Source: Anaerolineae bacterium (lineage in GTDB: Bacteria > Chloroflexota > Anaerolineae > B4-G1). Taken from it: 5,903 nucleotides of DNA. Below the pieces are notes generated by a model. That model saw only the letters and a list, made by a program, of their open reading frames with translations, was not told where the DNA came from and made no database searches. Both the position numbers and the translations under genes were made by a program. The stretch covers positions 1-5,903 of the forward strand of contig JADHWW010000211.1 of NCBI GenBank assembly GCA_016783285.1, in the 5' to 3' direction. This document shows, one piece after another, positions 5,176 to 5,903 of this stretch. Each line of letters opens with the position of its first letter. The stretch's first letter is position 1.

Positions 5176-5903
5176 ATGGCTGGAGAAGTAAGTCTCCAAT
5201 GTACAATGGGCAAACCGAATGTGCCCGTCACAAACACTCAGCAATTGGCCTACGTGCTCATCGAGGCCAAACCTACAGGGGCTATGGCCGATGTACAGAT
5301 GCCCCTCAACTTCAGTCTGGTGCTGGATCACAGCGGGTCTATGGCCGGTGAGAAGCTGCAGAATCTCAAAGAGGCGGTCAAGCTGGTGCTGGATCAGATG
5401 CAACCCCAGGACTACGTGTCGCTGATCATCTTCGACGACAAGGCCCAGGTGGTATCACCCAGCCAGCCTGTGACCAACCCGGCTCACCTCAAGTCGTTGG
5501 TGGACGGTATCAAGGACGGCGGTGGCACGGAGATGTCCAGGGGCATGAAGCTGGGCTTGGCCGAGGTGCAAAAGGCCCTCGATCCCTCGCGCGTCAGCCG
5601 CGTCCTGCTGCTGACCGACGGCCAGACGTGGGGTGATGAAGATCAATGCCAGCAACTGGGGGGTGATGCCGGTCGGCTGGGCTCCCCTATCACTGCTCTG
5701 GGCCTGGGCGACGACTGGAACGATGAGCTCCTCGATGCCATAGCGAACGCCAGTGGGGGGCTCTCCGACTTCATTGACGTTCCCCACAAGATCCAGCAGC
5801 ACTTCCAGTCCACCCTGCGCAGCATGCAGGCCACCGTGGTCAACAACGCCCAGCTCGTCCTGCGCCTGGTCGGGGGCATTAACCCCAGGCAGGTCTGGAG
5901 GGT
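5176..5903 (+). CDS. VWA-domain (von Willebrand factor type A) protein, 3' end beyond the window
   Basis: The visible part is 242 residues with no stop. The start at ATG 5176 is firm: AAAGGAGG at 5163-5170, five bases upstream. A short N-terminal beta-rich segment (about 1-44) is followed by a VWA domain (about 45-215). Its metal-ion-dependent adhesion site is complete: DHSGS (Asp51, Ser53, Ser55), Thr118 in GGGTEM and Asp148 in LLTDGQ. After the domain the sequence continues with IQQHFQSTLRSMQATVVNN, typical of VWA proteins that carry a C-terminal beta domain. No signal peptide or membrane segment is visible, so a cytoplasmic location is likely. VWA proteins often sit beside Ser/Thr kinases in bacterial signalling and conflict clusters as metal-dependent protein-binding modules. 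The gene occupies the place where a DGR reverse transcriptase would normally follow TR. Confidence 0.92.
   Translation, partial: MAGEVSLQCTMGKPNVPVTNTQQLAYVLIEAKPTGAMADVQMPLNFSLVLDHSGSMAGEKLQNLKEAVKLVLDQMQPQDYVSLIIFDDKAQVVSPSQPVTNPAHLKSLVDGIKDGGGTEMSRGMKLGLAEVQKALDPSRVSRVLLLTDGQTWGDEDQCQQLGGDAGRLGSPITALGLGDDWNDELLDAIANASGGLSDFIDVPHKIQQHFQSTLRSMQATVVNNAQLVLRLVGGINPRQVWR

Overview
The window looks like a piece of a GC-rich bacterial genome, most likely from the Chloroflexota (Anaerolineae-like). The evidence is indirect: transmembrane Ser/Thr kinases with Pro/Thr-rich linkers, an FRDLKPSN catalytic loop instead of HRDLKPxN, an FGE-sulfatase/C-type-lectin fold domain and a VWA protein close together. 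All recognisable genes are on the + strand.

The main discovery is a diversity-generating retroelement (DGR) cassette at about 3995-5010. Its target is the C-terminus of a membrane-spanning Ser/Thr kinase. The last ~38 codons of the kinase-FGE fusion (variable repeat VR, 3995-4109) align to a non-coding template repeat (TR, 4677-4792) about 570 bp downstream. By hand alignment, all 84 aligned non-adenine TR positions are identical in VR, while 19 of 31 TR adenines are changed (12 to T, 5 to G, 2 to C). This is the signature of DGR adenine mutagenesis. An Avd accessory protein gene (4239-4709) lies between VR and TR. A run of stable stem-loops follows TR, where DGR RNAs carry their structured spacer. 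No reverse transcriptase is encoded in the window, and the slot where it usually follows TR is occupied by a small ORF and a VWA gene. TR also carries one extra C (4710) relative to VR, which would frameshift the target if copied. The cassette is therefore either RT-in-trans or starting to decay.

Layout: 2-130, 3' end of a membrane-anchored gene; 131-344, non-coding, with a hairpin and one arm of an 18-bp inverted repeat; 345-644, small DUF3566-like membrane protein; 666-683, the other arm; 714-2072, transmembrane Ser/Thr kinase with a TPR-like extracytoplasmic tail; 2073-2243, three consecutive hairpins; 2244-4118, a near-duplicate kinase whose tail is replaced by an FGE-sulfatase domain ending in the VR; 4119-4238, a perfect 12-bp hairpin; 4239-4709, avd; 4677-4792, TR; 4793-5025, structured non-coding region; 5026-5175, possible 49-aa ORF; 5176 to the end, VWA-domain protein.

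Working model (inference): the two kinases share a cytoplasmic catalytic domain and membrane anchor but show different outer domains. One outer surface is hypervariable through the DGR, giving a diversified receptor kinase. The VWA protein may belong to the same signalling or conflict module.
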